64,000 nt of DNA from Echinicola marina (GCF_020463795.1 NZ_CP080025.1:2849501-2913500), one strand, 5' to 3'; positions 1 to 9,738 are shown, numbered from the stretch's first letter. The notes: generated by a model not told the origin, from the letters alone. Made by a program: numbers and translations.

Positions 1-360
1 TAGTCTTTCTGCCATGCAGCCCAGAACACCTATGGTGAGTTCGGGTTTTTCCTTTTTGATACTTTTAAATTGGGTCAGCCTTTTTCTTACGGTAAGTTCG
101 GCTTTTTCCCGGATAGAACAGGTGTTTAAGAAAATCACATCAGCTTGCTCGAAATTGGCAGTGGTGTCAAATCCATTCTCTTTCATTATGGAAGCAACGA
201 TCTCACTGTCAGAGAAATTCATCTGACATCCATAGCTCTCTATATACAGTTTTTTCTGTTTTCCTGTATTCTCCTCTTCCGTGATTTTGTAATCACATGC
301 CTGCGCCTCTTCTGCAGGAATTATATCAATGTCTTTGATAATGTTTTCCATATCGCTCAT
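1..360 (-). CDS. miaB: MiaB, tRNA-2-methylthio-N6-dimethylallyladenosine synthase (N-terminal part, cut by window edge)
   Basis: The minus strand from the ATG at 360 is open to the window edge (120 residues). It reads as the N-terminal methylthiotransferase (UPF0004) domain of MiaB, a radical-SAM enzyme that adds a methylthio group to i6A37 of tRNAs reading UNN codons. The three cysteines expected to hold the auxiliary [4Fe-4S] cluster are visible: Cys45 in ESYGCQMN, Cys81 in NTCSIRE and Cys115 in GCMAERL. The radical-SAM CxxxCxxC motif and TRAM domain lie outside the window. About 40 extra residues precede the first conserved strand, which is normal for Bacteroidota members. A related MtaB-type enzyme is possible, but the GCQMN and [10 protein letters not shown] wording favours MiaB. 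Confidence 0.93.
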   Translation of the reverse strand, partial: MSDMENIIKDIDIIPAEEAQACDYKITEEENTGKQKKLYIESYGCQMNFSDSEIVASIMKENGFDTTANFEQADVIFLNTCSIREKAELTVRKRLTQFKSIKKEKPELTIGVLGCMAERL

Positions 361-401
361 TCTATCTAATTGAGTTGCGAAATTAATAAAATACCGACAA
401 A

Positions 402-831
402 ATGACAGATTTTTATCTGTTTAAGTTTACGCCGAATTTTAGGATGGGTTATCATTGTCATTTCCAGCAAGTCAAATGGCCGAAAGATGGAGCTTACTCT
501 ATGATTAACAGTAAGCAATAAAAGGTATGGGTAAAGTTCCATTTTAAGACATTCCAAGGCATCAAAAACTTCAATGATGAAGAAGCTTCGGAGATGAAGA
601 CCAAAGACATGGACTTTGCCCAAAGAGATTTGATGAGCCAAGATGAGCAGGAAAATACCATAAAATATAGTATCCGCGATGAGCGGCGGCTCTGGACCGA
701 AAAAACAGGAGATCATTTATAGACAGTTTTGTCACTGGTTCCGAATGGACGAGGAGTTCGGGGCAAAAGTAGCCGAGGGACTGGGGGTAGATGTGGAAAC
801 TGTAATGACCTCTATGAACGGCATGCATTAA
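402..831 (+). pseudogene. Catalase remnant (clade-type haem catalase), internally deleted, nonsense-mutated and frameshifted
   Basis: No intact gene lies here, but two frames carry catalase sequence in the right order. From about 486 the frame reads DGAYSMINSKQ, then a TAA at 519-521, then KVWVKFHFKTFQGIKNFNDE and QRDL. This corresponds to the catalase stretch SxTYSxIN..ExxxVKFHxKxxQGIKN..DEEA...D.D.xxRDL. The next residues (MSQDEQENTI, about 633) match the C-terminal helical domain, so the segment between is missing. Near 655-665 the homology moves to another frame (NIVSAMSGG, RQFCHWFRMDEEFGAKVAEG) and ends at the TAA at 829-831. I infer a dead gene with one nonsense change, one frameshift and a large internal deletion. 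The N-terminal haem domain is absent. The part from 402 to about 485 is not clearly catalase. Confidence 0.8.
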
Positions 832-888
832 ATATCCGAATATTGATATATGAATAAAGGTTTTTGGAGGACTTTGAAACAATTTCTT

Positions 889-917
889 TTTGTATGACTT
901 TTACTTATTTATCTTTG
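889..917 (+). promoter_or_regulatory. Bacteroidota-type promoter for tamB
   Basis: TTTG at 889-892 and TATCTTTG at 910-917 match the Bacteroidota sigma-A consensus (TTTG near -33, TAnnTTTG near -7) with 17 bp between them. Transcription would begin near 924, leaving a leader of about 16 bases before the TTG start at 940. Confidence 0.55.
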
Positions 918-939
918 ATTAAATGTTGAAAAAATTGAT

Positions 940-3900
940 TTGAATAAAGTAAAACAGATATTATTTAAAATTTTTAAGGTATTGTTAAAAATACTTCTGG
1001 GGCTTTTATTGTTTGTTTTTTTGTTGTTTCTTTTTGTGCGAAGCCCTTGGGGACAGGACTTTATAGTGCAAAAGGTGGTCAATTATGCGGCTGAAAAAAC
1101 GAGCACTAAAATTGATATCGATAGGCTCTATTTTACGTTTTCGGGAAACCTTTATTTGGAAGGACTGTACTTAGAGGACGCGAAAGGAGATACCTTGATA
1201 TACTCCAAAAAATTGGAGACAGGAGTCAAGTTGATGCCACTGATCAAGAATGATGGCATTCATATCAGTAAGGTTGAATGGTCAGGTTTGAGGGCTAATG
1301 TTTTTAGAGGAGATGAAGGTGTTTTTAATTTCGATTTTTTAATAGAAGCGTTTGTTGGACAGGCAGGAAATGACAGCATTGCAGCCAGCACGGATAAACA
1401 AGGAGAGGGGATATTTCCTGAAATAGGCATTGGCCCGATTGATCTTAGCGATTTTAAACTGAAGTATGAAGATGAAGTATTGGGGATAAAAAGTAGGTTA
1501 GCTTTGGGTAGCTTGGATGTCAAAATTGAGCAGCTTGACCTGAAAAATATGGGTTTTTATATTAGTGATTTTCAATTTAGGGATTCCGAAGTTTTTTATG
1601 AACAAAGTAAGCCATTTCCACCATCAGAGGATGATACTGCATCAGCTGTCCTACCGCTTGTCATTATAGATAATTTTCAAGTAGCAAAGGTGAAGGCCTT
1701 TTATGAATCTATTCCTGATCAAATTAGTGCGCAGCTTGATTTGGGGGAATTATTGGTCCAATTACCCGAAGCAGATTTGGTGGGACAAAAAATTGACTTG
1801 AGAAAATTATCCCTGTCCCAGTCTAAAGTGAAAGTGAACTTGCCAGCTACATCCACAAGTAAACTACCTGATGAGGAAGAGTTGGTAGAGGAAGAATTTG
1901 AATGGCCAGACTGGACCATAGATATCGGATCAATTGATTTGTCAAATAATGAAATTGCATATGCTTTGGGAGCACAAGCACCCAAAAAGGGAGTGTTTAA
2001 CTCCGAAGCGATGGATATTAGGGATGTTAATTTCATGGCCTCCCAATTGTATTTCAATCGATCTGGGTTGGGACTTTCTCTTGATCGCTTTGATTTCAAT
2101 GAAAACAGTGGCTTTACTCTGAAGGAATTTGCTTTTCAGCTTGATATGGACCAAAATGAGTTGAAGCTTCAGGGACTTCAATTGGCGACCCTAAACAGCA
2201 ATATAAGTGGGGCAATGCATCTTGATTATTCTTCTATAAGCGAGTTGATCTCTCAACCAGAAAGAACAGGGTTCAATTTGGATATTCCGCAGATAAATTT
2301 GTCTATTAAAGAAATTTTTCCCTTTGCTCCTGAGCTTAAAGAGGACCCTTACATAAAGGCACTTGCTGAGCAGGGGGTGGAGGGTGAGATTAAGTCCAAT
2401 GGAAGCTTAAACAAGATAACTCTTTCCTCATTTGATTTTAATTGGGGGGAGCATACCAAGCTCGTGGCAAATGGGAACATCTTGGATCCCATGGATGTAG
2501 ATAAAGTTATGTTGGATTTGAACAAACTAAATTTTTCTACCAATAGAAATGATATTAGCAAGTTTATTGATGAAGGGGATTATGGAGTGAAATTCCCAGA
2601 GAAAATAGACCTGAATAGTGAAGTGAAAGGGGGAATGAAAGAAGTTATGGCCAAGGTAAGTGTGATGATGCCAGAGGGGGATATTGAATTGGCTGGAAGT
2701 TTCAGGGATAAAGAATTGGTTAAATATGATCTTGATCTTAACGTACAGCACTTGCTTCTGGGGCGGTTGTTACCAGGGGGGAAGCTGGATACCTTAAGCT
2801 TTTCCATGTCCAGTTCTGGCCAAGGGAATAGTTTGGAAAACTTAACGGCCAATTTTGAGTCAGAGTTTGATCAATTAGGCTTCAATGGATACACTTATTC
2901 TGGGCTATCGCTCCGTGGGAAATTGAAAGATGGTGAGGGGGGACTTAAAATGTCGATAATAGATGAATATGTTGATTTGGACCTTGATTTAGCTCTTAAA
3001 TTGGATTCTACCAATGCTCAGTATGGTGCTGTTTTGGATTTACGGGGTGTAAATCTAATGGCATTAGGCTTGAGCCAGAAGGATATAAGGGCTAAAATGA
3101 AACTGAAGGCAGATTTTAGAGGAAGCCTAGATACTTTTGAGCTTAAAACTACAGTGGGGGAAGGTATAGTGGTTTATGATGAAAGGAGCTATCCCATGGG
3201 GGATTTTGAATTAGATACCTTTGTCCGGCCGGATAGTACTAGTATGGATATAAAGAGTTTGATGTTAAATGGACATGCTCGATCAAATTCCTCTCCAGAA
3301 CAGATTGCAAGAAGCCTCCAGTATCATTTTCAAGGGTATTTGATGGATAGCATTGCCAGAGATAGTAGGCAGTTTGATTCGCTTCGAATTAATGATAATG
3401 GGGTGGTTTTGGATGCAGATTTGGCTTTTAACTCCGCTCCGGTTTTAGATCAAGTTGTTTTGGGAGGTTTGGATCAAATGGATTCATTGAAAATTCATCT
3501 TGACTTTAATGAACTGGAAAAAAAGCTGCTTGCCCAAATAAGTCTGCCTCGCATGAACTATAACGATATTGTCATCGATAGTTTGTCGGTTGAAGCAAAT
3601 GGAGATGGTAATAACTTGGATTTTGGGCTTGGAATTAGGTCGATAGAAGCTTCACCATTGTCTATTGGTAAAACCAATTTGACAGGAGAATTGGACAATA
3701 AATTGTTACGATTAAATTTTGTTTCTTATGATGGGGAGGAGCAGTTGTATTACATGGATTCGGAATTGAAATCGATAGGAGATTCCTTGACCTTTCATGT
3801 AATTCCAGAGAAATTGGTACTGAACCGAAACCAATGGGATGTGCCCTCGAACAACCAGGTTTTGATGTCTGGGAAATCAATCGGCTTTAAGAGTTTTTCT

Positions 3901-5997
3901 TTCTCCAATAATCAACAACAGATTGGCTTCAGTAATGAATTAAATAATAGTGAGGAGCCACAAATTGGCGTGTCTTTTTCCAATTTTCGCTTGGCAACTC
4001 TAGTGAGTTTGTTGAATCCTGATGAACTGTTAGTTGGCGGTAAGGTCAATGGAGATTTTATAGTTGAAAATCCTTTTGGGGCCATTGGATTATTAGCAGA
4101 TTTGACAATCGATGATTTAATGGCTGTGGGAACAAATTTGGGTAATTTAAAACTTGCGGCAAGCTCAAAAAATAGGGGGAATTATGATTTCAATCTTGCA
4201 TTGAAGGATCAAGGAATTGATTTGGATTTAATAGGAGATTATATAGCAAACGAGGCGGGGGCAGATTTAGATTTAGACCTGAGTTTAAATGAGCTAAAAT
4301 TAGAAGTGCTTCAAGGTCTTTTGGATGAGCAGATTAGCGAAGCAACGGGTAGCTTGAGGGGGGAGTTGGTCGTAAATGGAAATACGAAGTCTCCACAATA
4401 TAAAGGTAATTTTTCCTTTAATAATGCTGGTCTAAATGTCAAAAGCCTCAATTCTAAGTTTTCCTTGCCAGAGCAGGTTTTAAGGATGGATCAGGATGGA
4501 CTCTATTTTGATAGTTACACTTTTAAAGACGCAGAGGGGAATGACTTTAGCTTGAATGGCAAGGTCAATACCTCGGATATGACCAATGTGGTTTTTGATT
4601 TGAATTTAAAGGCCGATAATTTTCAGCTTTTGGATTCAGACCGAGAAAACAATGAACTCTTTTATGGTAAAGCCAATGTAGATGCAGATGTTCAGATAAG
4701 CGGCGATATGAATTTGCCTATTATCAAGGCAGATTTGAAAGTTAATGAAGGTACAAGTTTGACTTTTGTTATTCCCGAAACAGAATTAGAAGTGGTGGAA
4801 AGGGAAGGGGTGGTATTGATAGTGGATAGAGATGACCCCAATGATATATTGACCAAAACAGAAGGAGAACGGATGGGTTCCTCTTATACCGGTATGGAGC
4901 TAGATGCGATTTTTAAGGTAGATCCAGCGGCTGAGTTTAAAGTGGTGGTTGATGAGCGTTCAGGAGATAATCTGTTGATAGCAGGTCGTGCGGACATAAA
5001 TTTCGCCATAGACCAAAACGGTCGTATGAATATGAGCGGAGTTTATGAGTTGGAAAAGGGCCATTATGAGATGAGTCTATATAGTTTGGTCAGCAGGAAA
5101 TTCAATATTGTCAAAGGGAGTACTATTACCTGGAAGGGAGATCCTATGGATGCTGATTTGGACATTATGGCCTCTTATGAAGTACGGACATCTTCCAGTG
5201 AGTTGATGGCTTCACAGATTTCTGGGGTAAGTACAGATGTAGCAAATCAATACCGGGAAAGGTTGGACTTCTTGGTTTATTTAAATGTTGAGGGGGAATT
5301 GCTGAGGCCAGAAATTTTCTTTGGTTTGGATATGCCGGAGGATGAGCAAGGAGCCATGGGGGGCAATGTCTTTGAGGCACTGCAGCAAGTGAATGAAGAT
5401 GAAGGAGAATTAAACAGGCAGGTATTTTCTTTGTTGGTATTTAAGAAGTTTATGCCCAATACTGGAGGAGATGGCTCTGGGGGTATGACAGCCGGTTTGG
5501 CCAGGTCAAGTGTTAGTCAGATGCTGTCCAGTCAATTAAATTCGCTCTCAAGTAATGTTTTAGGAAACTCTGGGTTCGAGCTTGATTTTGATTTGGACAG
5601 TTACTCAGGATATGAAGGTGATAGGACTCAATTAAGTGTCAGTGCGAGAAAACGGCTTTTCGATGATAGGTTGATTGTGCAGGTAGGTAGTCAGATGGAC
5701 TTGGAGGGTACTAGCCAAAGTTCACAAAATGGAAATTCGGCCATGTTTGGCAATGTAAACCTTGAATACCTACTTACTGAAAATGGCAGGTATAGGGTGA
5801 GAGGATTCAGAAAAAATGAATATGAAAGTGTAATAGACGGTCAATTGATTGTGACTGGGATAGCATTTATTCTTAACAGAGAGTTCAATAAGTTTTATGA
5901 ATTTTGGAAAGGAGAAAAAGAAAGTTCTCAAATAGAAAAACCTGATCAGAAAAGTTCAGAAGAAAATACGTCTACCCCATCTGGAAAAAGTGAATAG
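940..5997 (+). CDS. tamB: TamB-like translocation/assembly module protein (DUF490), 1685 aa
   Basis: A very long AsmA/TamB-type protein. One membrane-spanning segment lies at residues 10-32, followed by a large periplasmic region of repeated amphipathic beta strands. The C-terminal DUF490/TamB domain covers roughly the last 400 residues, with LEKGHYEMSLYSLVSRKFNI near residue 1370 and SARKRLFDDRLIVQVGSQ near 1570. Known TamB proteins span the periplasm, bind an Omp85 partner and help place outer-membrane proteins or move phospholipids. The next gene encodes such a partner and starts within 10 bases of this stop, so translational coupling is likely. The start is read as TTG at 940: an in-frame TGA lies at 916-918 and no in-frame ATG precedes the hydrophobic segment. 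The last 35 residues are polar and low in complexity. Confidence 0.88.
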   Translation: MNKVKQILFKIFKVLLKILLGLLLFVFLLFLFVRSPWGQDFIVQKVVNYAAEKTSTKIDIDRLYFTFSGNLYLEGLYLEDAKGDTLIYSKKLETGVKLMPLIKNDGIHISKVEWSGLRANVFRGDEGVFNFDFLIEAFVGQAGNDSIAASTDKQGEGIFPEIGIGPIDLSDFKLKYEDEVLGIKSRLALGSLDVKIEQLDLKNMGFYISDFQFRDSEVFYEQSKPFPPSEDDTASAVLPLVIIDNFQVAKVKAFYESIPDQISAQLDLGELLVQLPEADLVGQKIDLRKLSLSQSKVKVNLPATSTSKLPDEEELVEEEFEWPDWTIDIGSIDLSNNEIAYALGAQAPKKGVFNSEAMDIRDVNFMASQLYFNRSGLGLSLDRFDFNENSGFTLKEFAFQLDMDQNELKLQGLQLATLNSNISGAMHLDYSSISELISQPERTGFNLDIPQINLSIKEIFPFAPELKEDPYIKALAEQGVEGEIKSNGSLNKITLSSFDFNWGEHTKLVANGNILDPMDVDKVMLDLNKLNFSTNRNDISKFIDEGDYGVKFPEKIDLNSEVKGGMKEVMAKVSVMMPEGDIELAGSFRDKELVKYDLDLNVQHLLLGRLLPGGKLDTLSFSMSSSGQGNSLENLTANFESEFDQLGFNGYTYSGLSLRGKLKDGEGGLKMSIIDEYVDLDLDLALKLDSTNAQYGAVLDLRGVNLMALGLSQKDIRAKMKLKADFRGSLDTFELKTTVGEGIVVYDERSYPMGDFELDTFVRPDSTSMDIKSLMLNGHARSNSSPEQIARSLQYHFQGYLMDSIARDSRQFDSLRINDNGVVLDADLAFNSAPVLDQVVLGGLDQMDSLKIHLDFNELEKKLLAQISLPRMNYNDIVIDSLSVEANGDGNNLDFGLGIRSIEASPLSIGKTNLTGELDNKLLRLNFVSYDGEEQLYYMDSELKSIGDSLTFHVIPEKLVLNRNQWDVPSNNQVLMSGKSIGFKSFSFSNNQQQIGFSNELNNSEEPQIGVSFSNFRLATLVSLLNPDELLVGGKVNGDFIVENPFGAIGLLADLTIDDLMAVGTNLGNLKLAASSKNRGNYDFNLALKDQGIDLDLIGDYIANEAGADLDLDLSLNELKLEVLQGLLDEQISEATGSLRGELVVNGNTKSPQYKGNFSFNNAGLNVKSLNSKFSLPEQVLRMDQDGLYFDSYTFKDAEGNDFSLNGKVNTSDMTNVVFDLNLKADNFQLLDSDRENNELFYGKANVDADVQISGDMNLPIIKADLKVNEGTSLTFVIPETELEVVEREGVVLIVDRDDPNDILTKTEGERMGSSYTGMELDAIFKVDPAAEFKVVVDERSGDNLLIAGRADINFAIDQNGRMNMSGVYELEKGHYEMSLYSLVSRKFNIVKGSTITWKGDPMDADLDIMASYEVRTSSSELMASQISGVSTDVANQYRERLDFLVYLNVEGELLRPEIFFGLDMPEDEQGAMGGNVFEALQQVNEDEGELNRQVFSLLVFKKFMPNTGGDGSGGMTAGLARSSVSQMLSSQLNSLSSNVLGNSGFELDFDLDSYSGYEGDRTQLSVSARKRLFDDRLIVQVGSQMDLEGTSQSSQNGNSAMFGNVNLEYLLTENGRYRVRGFRKNEYESVIDGQLIVTGIAFILNREFNKFYEFWKGEKESSQIEKPDQKSSEENTSTPSGKSE

Positions 5998-6005
5998 TGA
6001 TTCAA

Positions 6006-8306
6006 ATGATGAAAAATATTTTTGTAATTCTGATCTTCTTATTTTTCCTGTCTTCATGTGGGGTAGGAAAGTTTATTCCTGAAGGTGAGCAATTGTATAC
6101 AGGAGCAACACTAGAAGTAAGATCAGATGATAAAACGGTTTCTAAAAAGGCATTGAAGAAGATTCAAACTAGAATGGAGGAGCTGTTACAACCTGAAGAA
6201 AATGGTCAATTTTTAGGAATGCGAATGGGCTTGTGGGCATATTATAAAGGAAGCAAGGAGAAACCTGGTTTTATTAATAGGTTTTTGAAAAAGAAAATTG
6301 GTGAGGAGCCTGTCTATTTCAGTTCAGTTAACCCTAATAAGACGGAGAACCTATTGCTCAACAGGCTGGAGAACAATGGTTTTTTTTATGCCCAAGCCAG
6401 TTCTCAAAGGACTGGGAAAGGGAAATATTTAGGCATGCATTACGAAGTAGCGGTAACCAAGCCCTACGTGATGGAAAAACTGGAGCTTTTGGGAGATTCA
6501 CTCGGAATCCATAATGAAATATCGGAGATTTTAAAGGAAACGACATTGACCAAGGGGTCAAGATTTGAGCTTGAAGCCTTCAAAAAGGAACGCAATAGAA
6601 TAAATGAAGCATTAAGACTCAGAGGATATTATAATTTTAATGCCGATTTTTTAATTTTTGAAGCGGATACCAATAATTACGAAGAGAGAAAATATGATCT
6701 TTTTATGCGGTTGAAAATGGATGTTCCAGAAAGGTCCATTGTTCCTTATAAAGTGGATCAGATTAAGGTCTATCCCAATTATTCCATAGAAGAAGAAACT
6801 AAAAATCAAGACACGACCAATCTCGAAGGTATAGATTATATTCAAGATGAATTGACGTTCAAACCGGAATTATTAGAAAAATATATATTGATCAAAGAGT
6901 CCCAGAAATATAACGCTAATCTTTCCAGGCTTACGACCAATAGGTTGTCTTCTATAGGCAACTATAGGTATGTCAACTTACGATATACAGAGAAGGACTC
7001 TGCTTCGGCAAAAGTGGAAGAAAGAAGGCTGGATGCGGATATTTATTTGTCACCGTTGAAGAAACGGTCGATCAGGGCAGAGCTGCAAGGCTTATCAAAA
7101 AGTAATAACTTCATTGGGCCTGCGGTAGAAATAACCTTTAGAAATCGAAATTTATTTTTCGGTGGAGAGACCTTTAATATCTCAGGGAATTTTGGGTATG
7201 AAGTGCAAATAGCCGGAGGCGACCGGACAGGATTGAGCACCTATGATATTGGCTTGAATACAGAAATGATTTTTCCAAGGGTTCTTTTTCCTAAATTAAT
7301 AGAAGATAGATTTGTCTATTCTGTGCCCAAAACTAAAGTGAGTCTGGGAGGGGAATCTCTCAATCGCATAGGACTTTATAGATTAAATTCTGCTTCTACT
7401 AGTTATGGGCTTTATTGGAACTCCAGCCGGTACGTGTACCATGAGATTACTCCTGTTAGTTTGAGTATTGTAAACCTATCAGATACTTCACCTGAATTTG
7501 AAGAGATTTTGAATGCTAATCCCTTTTTAAGAAGAAGTTTTGAGCAGCAGTTTATTCCAGGATTGATTTATAATTTCAATTATAGTCAGCTGGGCGATGA
7601 ATTTAGACAAAGTCAATTTTATGTAGGTACACAGTTGGACATGGCGGGTAATCTGATTGGCCTAATTGATGGTAAAAACTCTCAGGAGGATCCCGGCAAG
7701 GTTTTCGGAATGGAGTATGCCCAGTATGTGAGAGGAGATGTTGACTTAAGGTATCATCTAGAGATAGGAAAAGACCAAGTGCTGGCCGCAAGGTTGTTTG
7801 GAGGGGTGGGACTTCCTTACGGTAATTCGGTGTCCTTGCCCTATGTTAAGCAGTATTTTGCAGGTGGACCAAATAGTGTAAGGGCTTTTAGAATTAGGTC
7901 GCTGGGGCCGGGGACATATAAGCCCGATTCGGTAAACAATCAATCCTATTTTGAGCAGACAGGGGATATCAGAATTGAGGGGAATATTGAATATAGGTTT
8001 CCTATAGTTTCTTTCTTGAAAGGAGCGCTTTTTATGGATGCGGGGAATGTTTGGCTGATGAATGAAAATGAAGCTTTACCTGGTGGGAAATTTAGCGATT
8101 CATGGTTAAGGGAATTGGGCATTGGGGCAGGTTTAGGCTTGAGGATAGATATTGACTTTTTTGTCATTCGTTTTGATTTGGCAAGTCCTATCAGAAAGCC
8201 TTATGAGAAGGAAGGAGATAGGTGGCAATTTGAATTTAAGCCTTTTGAAAGGGATTGGAGAAGGGAAAATCTGATTCTGAATTTTGCTATTGGCTATCCA
8301 TTCTGA
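6006..8306 (+). CDS. Omp85/TamA-family outer-membrane assembly protein with lipoprotein signal
   Basis: The protein has a short hydrophobic signal ending in LSSCG, a lipobox, so the mature N-terminus should be a lipidated cysteine. Residues of about 30-330 form POTRA-like segments. The rest is an Omp85 beta-barrel ending in an aromatic residue (NFAIGYPF). The Omp85 signature region is seen as GGPNSVRAFRIRSLGPG near residue 620. Known Omp85 proteins fold or insert outer-membrane proteins; next to tamB, a TamA-like role is the best inference. A GTG at 5997 overlapping the tamB stop could also initiate. I prefer ATG 6006 (or 6009), which begins the signal peptide directly. Lipid-anchored Omp85 proteins are known in Bacteroidota but absent from the Escherichia coli model. 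Confidence 0.87.
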   Translation: MMKNIFVILIFLFFLSSCGVGKFIPEGEQLYTGATLEVRSDDKTVSKKALKKIQTRMEELLQPEENGQFLGMRMGLWAYYKGSKEKPGFINRFLKKKIGEEPVYFSSVNPNKTENLLLNRLENNGFFYAQASSQRTGKGKYLGMHYEVAVTKPYVMEKLELLGDSLGIHNEISEILKETTLTKGSRFELEAFKKERNRINEALRLRGYYNFNADFLIFEADTNNYEERKYDLFMRLKMDVPERSIVPYKVDQIKVYPNYSIEEETKNQDTTNLEGIDYIQDELTFKPELLEKYILIKESQKYNANLSRLTTNRLSSIGNYRYVNLRYTEKDSASAKVEERRLDADIYLSPLKKRSIRAELQGLSKSNNFIGPAVEITFRNRNLFFGGETFNISGNFGYEVQIAGGDRTGLSTYDIGLNTEMIFPRVLFPKLIEDRFVYSVPKTKVSLGGESLNRIGLYRLNSASTSYGLYWNSSRYVYHEITPVSLSIVNLSDTSPEFEEILNANPFLRRSFEQQFIPGLIYNFNYSQLGDEFRQSQFYVGTQLDMAGNLIGLIDGKNSQEDPGKVFGMEYAQYVRGDVDLRYHLEIGKDQVLAARLFGGVGLPYGNSVSLPYVKQYFAGGPNSVRAFRIRSLGPGTYKPDSVNNQSYFEQTGDIRIEGNIEYRFPIVSFLKGALFMDAGNVWLMNENEALPGGKFSDSWLRELGIGAGLGLRIDIDFFVIRFDLASPIRKPYEKEGDRWQFEFKPFERDWRRENLILNFAIGYPF

Positions 8307-8320
8307 CAGGTTTTGTAAAC

Positions 8321-8353
8321 AAAAAAATCCGGGCAAAAACTGTCCGGATTTTT
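8321..8353. terminator. Bidirectional intrinsic terminator between omp85 and pfkA
   Basis: AAAAATCCGG (8323-8332) pairs with CCGGATTTTT (8344-8353), with an A tract on the left and a T tract on the right. It serves the convergent genes on both sides. Confidence 0.8.
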
Positions 8354-8375
8354 CTGTAATAAAATAAATATTGAA

Positions 8376-9368
8376 TCAGGTAGAAAGGATCTTTGCTACT
8401 CTGAAATCCTCTTCATCCACTTCTTTATCATCTACAATGGCCCTTTTGATAGGAGTGAATACCACTTTGTTGTTAATCACTCCGGCCATGACATCACATT
8501 TTCCTTGAATCAGTCCTTCCACAGCGGCCACACCTAGCTTACTGGCCAATACTCGGTCATAAGAAGTAGGAGAACCGCCCCTTTGCAGGTGACCTAGAAT
8601 GGTGACTTTGATGTCATAATTTGGAAGGTGTTTCTTGACTTTTTTGGAGATTTCTAATGCTCCACCACTTTTTCCACCTTCAGCCACAATGACCACATTG
8701 GCTTGTTTTTTTGCCTTGGCACGGGTTTCCAATCTGTCAATAAGTGCTTCCACAGGCATTTTCTTCTCGGGAATTAAGGTTGCGGCGGCGGCACTGCCAA
8801 TTCCCGCATTGATGGCAATAAATCCCGAATCCCTCCCCATTACTTCTACAAAGAACAATCTGTCATGGGAAGTCGCTGTGTCTCTGATTTTATCAATTGC
8901 TTCAATAGCCGTGTTACAAGCTGTGTCAAAACCAATGGTATTATCCGTGCCCGAAAGGTCATTGTCAATGGTACCAGGTAAGCCAATAGCAGGAATGCCA
9001 TATTCTTTATAAAAAAGATGTGCTCCTGTAAGAGAACCGTCTCCTCCAATTACTACCAAGGCATTGATACCATGTTTTTGAAGGTTTTCATAGGCTTTTT
9101 TTCTGCCTTCAGGAGTGCGGAACTCCATGCTTCGGGCTGATTTCAGGAAAGTTCCTCCCCTCTCCAGGATATAGGCAATATCTGAGCTGTCCAGCTGCTT
9201 GATATCGTTTTGGATCATCCCTTCATAACCTCTATAAATGCCGTAAACTTCTAAATTATAATAAAAAGCACTCCTTACGACGGCCCTGATAGCGGCATTC
9301 ATTCCGGGGGCATCTCCCCCTGAAGTCAACACACCTATCTTTGTGATTGCATTATTTTCCATCTTCAA
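8376..9368 (-). CDS. pfkA: ATP-dependent 6-phosphofructokinase
   Basis: Phosphorylates fructose 6-phosphate to fructose 1,6-bisphosphate in glycolysis (cytoplasm). The N-terminal nucleotide loop is GVLTSGGDAPGMNAAIRA. The GGDGS motif has glycine at the site that discriminates phosphate donors, and the catalytic loop is PGTIDND with glycine before TIDND. Both features mark the ATP-using rather than the pyrophosphate-using form. GHLQRGGSP, which contacts the sugar phosphate, is near residue 250. The 330-residue length is typical of bacterial PFK-A. The start may be the second Met (9362). The gene overlaps the 3' end of mgsA by up to 17 bases, so the two are probably co-transcribed and coupled. 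Confidence 0.97.
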   Translation of the reverse strand: MKMENNAITKIGVLTSGGDAPGMNAAIRAVVRSAFYYNLEVYGIYRGYEGMIQNDIKQLDSSDIAYILERGGTFLKSARSMEFRTPEGRKKAYENLQKHGINALVVIGGDGSLTGAHLFYKEYGIPAIGLPGTIDNDLSGTDNTIGFDTACNTAIEAIDKIRDTATSHDRLFFVEVMGRDSGFIAINAGIGSAAAATLIPEKKMPVEALIDRLETRAKAKKQANVVIVAEGGKSGGALEISKKVKKHLPNYDIKVTILGHLQRGGSPTSYDRVLASKLGVAAVEGLIQGKCDVMAGVINNKVVFTPIKRAIVDDKEVDEEDFRVAKILST

Positions 9369-9738
9369 TTTCGCTCGTTAGTTGTTTGAACATTAATTCA
9401 GCTGAGGCCAGATTGGTAGCCAAAGGAATATTATGAACATCACAAATTCTCATCAACATCTGTACATCTGGTTCATGGGGGTGTTTGTCCAAAGGGTCTC
9501 TAAAAAACACTACCAAATCAAGTTCTTTCTGAGCTGCCATGGCCGCTATCTGAGCATCCCCACCGTAAGGGCCTGACATTAATTTTTTTACCTGAAAGCC
9601 TGATCTTTCTATATGTGATCCAGTAGTGCCTGTGGCAAAAAGTTGGATGTTTTTACCCAACAGCTTGTCCTTAAAACCACTTAGGAAATGAACCATGTCA
9701 GCCTTTTTTCCATCGTGAGCGATTAAAGCAATTTCCAT
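9352..9738 (-). CDS. mgsA: Methylglyoxal synthase
   Basis: Converts dihydroxyacetone phosphate to methylglyoxal and phosphate, an overflow bypass of lower glycolysis that relieves sugar-phosphate stress. Family marks seen: IALIAHDGKK at the start, the phosphate-binding GTTGSHIE, GPYGGDAQIAA, and FFRDPLDKHPHEPDVQ, which carries the catalytic Asp and His. The length (128 residues) is close to that of single-domain MgsA enzymes. The 3' end overlaps pfkA, so one mRNA probably makes both the committing glycolytic enzyme and the bypass enzyme. No TAnnTTTG promoter is clear in the 150 bp upstream (9739-9889). Confidence 0.96.
   Translation of the reverse strand: MEIALIAHDGKKADMVHFLSGFKDKLLGKNIQLFATGTTGSHIERSGFQVKKLMSGPYGGDAQIAAMAAQKELDLVVFFRDPLDKHPHEPDVQMLMRICDVHNIPLATNLASAELMFKQLTSEIEDGK

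Noticed and set aside
366-882. Two minus-strand open frames of 103 and 116 codons opposite the catalase remnant
   Set aside because: They lack any motif, have no start signals, and lie antisense to sequence with clear catalase homology.
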